This document shows, in pieces, positions 4,128-5,234 of a stretch of DNA of 5,234 nt (position 1 is the first letter of the stretch; each line of letters begins with the position of its first letter). This stretch comes from Bacteroidales bacterium UBA4243 (GTDB taxonomy: Bacteria; Bacteroidota; Bacteroidia; Bacteroidales; F082): contig DGXB01000031.1 in the NCBI GenBank assembly GCA_002396205.1, positions 1-5,234 on the forward strand, read 5' to 3'. Under the pieces are notes generated by a model that had not been told where the DNA came from, searched no databases, and saw only the letters and a list, made by a program, of their open reading frames with translations. The position numbers and the translations under genes were made by a program.

Positions 4128-5234
4128 ATGGCAGAAAACGAAAACATCATCAACGAGGCTATGCCAGCAGAAGAAAAGCCGGTTGAAAAGAAACAAAGAA
4201 CGCCCAGACCGAAGCCGGTTCCCGCCGCAGATTTCGACTGGACTTCGTCACACAAAAAGTTCGACAACTATTCAGAAGACGAACGCAAGAAACTCGAAGA
4301 CAAGTATGCAGGCACAATGAACCAGATTGCCGACCACGAGGTCATCGAAGGCACTGTCGTCGCCATCACCGAGCGCGAAGTCGTGGTCAACATCGGGTTC
4401 AAGTCCGATGGTGTTATTCCGGTTGCTGAATTCCGCACCAACCCCAACCTGAAGGTGGGCGACAAGGTGGAGGTCTACGTTGAGAACCAAGAAGGTCCCA
4501 ACGGCCAACTCATCCTCTCTCACAAGAAGGCCCAGCTGCTCAAGTCGTGGGATCGCGTCAACGAAGCCTACGAAAGCGGCGAGATCGTCAACGGTTATGT
4601 CAAGAGCCGCACCAAGGGTGGTCTCATCGTCGAAGTGTTCGGCCTCGAAGCCTTCCTGCCCGGCAGCCAAATCGACGTCAAGCCCATTCGCGACTACGAC
4701 GTGTTTGTTAACAGCGTGATGGAATTCAAAGTCGTGAAGATCAACCAAGAGTTCAAGAACGTGGTTGTGTCTCACAAAGCCCTCATCGAAGACGAACTCG
4801 AAGCCCAGAAGGCCGAGATCATCAGCAAGCTCGAGAAGGGCCAGATCCTCGAAGGCGTGGTCAAGAACATCACCAGCTATGGCGTGTTCATCGACCTCGG
4901 TGGCGTCGACGGTCTCATCCACATCACCGACCTCAGCTGGGGCCGCATTACGCACCCCGAAGAGGTGGTCAAACTGGACGAGAAGATCAAGGTCGTCATC
5001 CTCGACTTCGACGACAACAAGAAACGTATCGCCTTGGGTCTCAAGCAGCTAACTCCCCATCCGTGGGATGCCCTCGATCCTAACCTCAAGGTGGGCGACA
5101 CCGTCAAGGGTAAGGTTGTGGTCATTGCCGACTACGGTGCGTTCGTCGAGATCGCCCCTGGCGTTGAAGGCCTCATCCACGTGTCGGAAATGTCGTGGTC
5201 GCAGCACCTCCGCAGCGCCCAGGACTTCCTGAAG
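4128..5234 (+). CDS. rpsA: 30S ribosomal protein S1 (5' part, truncated by window end)
   Basis: S1 is the large RNA-binding protein of the small ribosomal subunit; it captures and unfolds mRNA for initiation, which should matter especially where SD pairing is little used. The frame runs 369 codons with no stop. Residues 1-65 are a charged, low-complexity extension (ENIINEAMPAEEKP..., then a basic segment rich in K, R and P). OB-fold S1 domains follow at about 70-136, 151-217, 238-306 and 323-369, the last incomplete. Domain 3 carries the classic pattern EGVVKNITSYGVFIDLGGVDGLIHITDLSW, here split as EGVVKNITSYGVF and IDLGGVDGLIHITDLSW; domain 4 repeats it (YGAFVEI...VEGLIHVSEMSW). Bacteroidota S1 usually has about 600 residues and six domains, so some 230 residues lie beyond the window. 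Codons end strongly in C or G, as in highly expressed genes. ATG 4128 starts the conserved N-terminus and follows the promoter and leader at 3972-4127. Confidence 0.97.
   Translation, partial: MAENENIINEAMPAEEKPVEKKQRTPRPKPVPAADFDWTSSHKKFDNYSEDERKKLEDKYAGTMNQIADHEVIEGTVVAITEREVVVNIGFKSDGVIPVAEFRTNPNLKVGDKVEVYVENQEGPNGQLILSHKKAQLLKSWDRVNEAYESGEIVNGYVKSRTKGGLIVEVFGLEAFLPGSQIDVKPIRDYDVFVNSVMEFKVVKINQEFKNVVVSHKALIEDELEAQKAEIISKLEKGQILEGVVKNITSYGVFIDLGGVDGLIHITDLSWGRITHPEEVVKLDEKIKVVILDFDDNKKRIALGLKQLTPHPWDALDPNLKVGDTVKGKVVVIADYGAFVEIAPGVEGLIHVSEMSWSQHLRSAQDFLK

Noticed and set aside
4272..4955. Long reverse-strand open frame of 227 residues
   Set aside because: It lies wholly opposite rpsA. The C/G-ending codons of S1 remove antisense stops, and the product is an Asp/Glu/Val/Leu-rich shadow with no domain logic.

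Overview
The window reads as chromosomal DNA of a Bacteroidota bacterium, most likely Bacteroidales. The evidence is a TAnnTTTG-type -7 promoter element in front of a Bacteroidota-style rpsA, A-rich leaders without Shine-Dalgarno (SD) sequences before most genes, a dispersed-type GTAGAGACG...CGTCTCTAC palindrome, and a secreted alpha/beta hydrolase with the two-part architecture common in this phylum. All genes are on the + strand. No tRNA, rRNA, CRISPR array, insertion sequence or transposase is visible.

Layout. 1-72 is the 3' end of an unidentified gene. 80-109 is a perfect 30-bp palindrome. 136-2225 is a compact four-gene cluster: a 131-aa four-helix membrane protein, two longer paralogs (237 and 254 aa) with the same four-helix plan plus a C-terminal domain of about 96 residues resembling bacterial PH domains, and a 57-aa Arc-type ribbon-helix-helix (RHH) protein. 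The RHH start codon overlaps the preceding stop (TAATG), and a full consensus SD precedes it. 2226-2342 is a 117-base gap with two inverted repeats. 2343-2528 is a 61-aa two-helix membrane protein of unknown function. 2529-2597 holds a small hairpin and a 15-bp tandem repeat. 2598-3956 is a secreted alpha/beta hydrolase with an intact Ser-Asp-His triad. 3957-4127 holds the rpsA promoter and a structured 5' leader. 4128 to the window end is ribosomal protein S1, cut off at residue 369 inside its fourth S1 domain.

How it fits together. The 136-2225 cluster is probably one transcription unit: three related membrane proteins with a putative DNA-binding regulator last. The two PH-like domains align without gaps at a constant 20-residue offset, so these genes arose by duplication. 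Charge distribution suggests that all three have both ends outside the cytoplasm, which would place the PH-like domains in the periplasm. No function can be assigned. It is the best candidate for an undescribed system here, but families of this kind (DUF3784-like or bacterial PH-like, next to Arc-type RHH) probably exist already as uncharacterised entries. The hydrolase and rpsA look like ordinary, separately transcribed chromosomal genes. The rpsA leader has a long stem close to its predicted 5' end and is the most interesting non-coding element. All alignments and structures were worked out by hand, with no database search or folding program.
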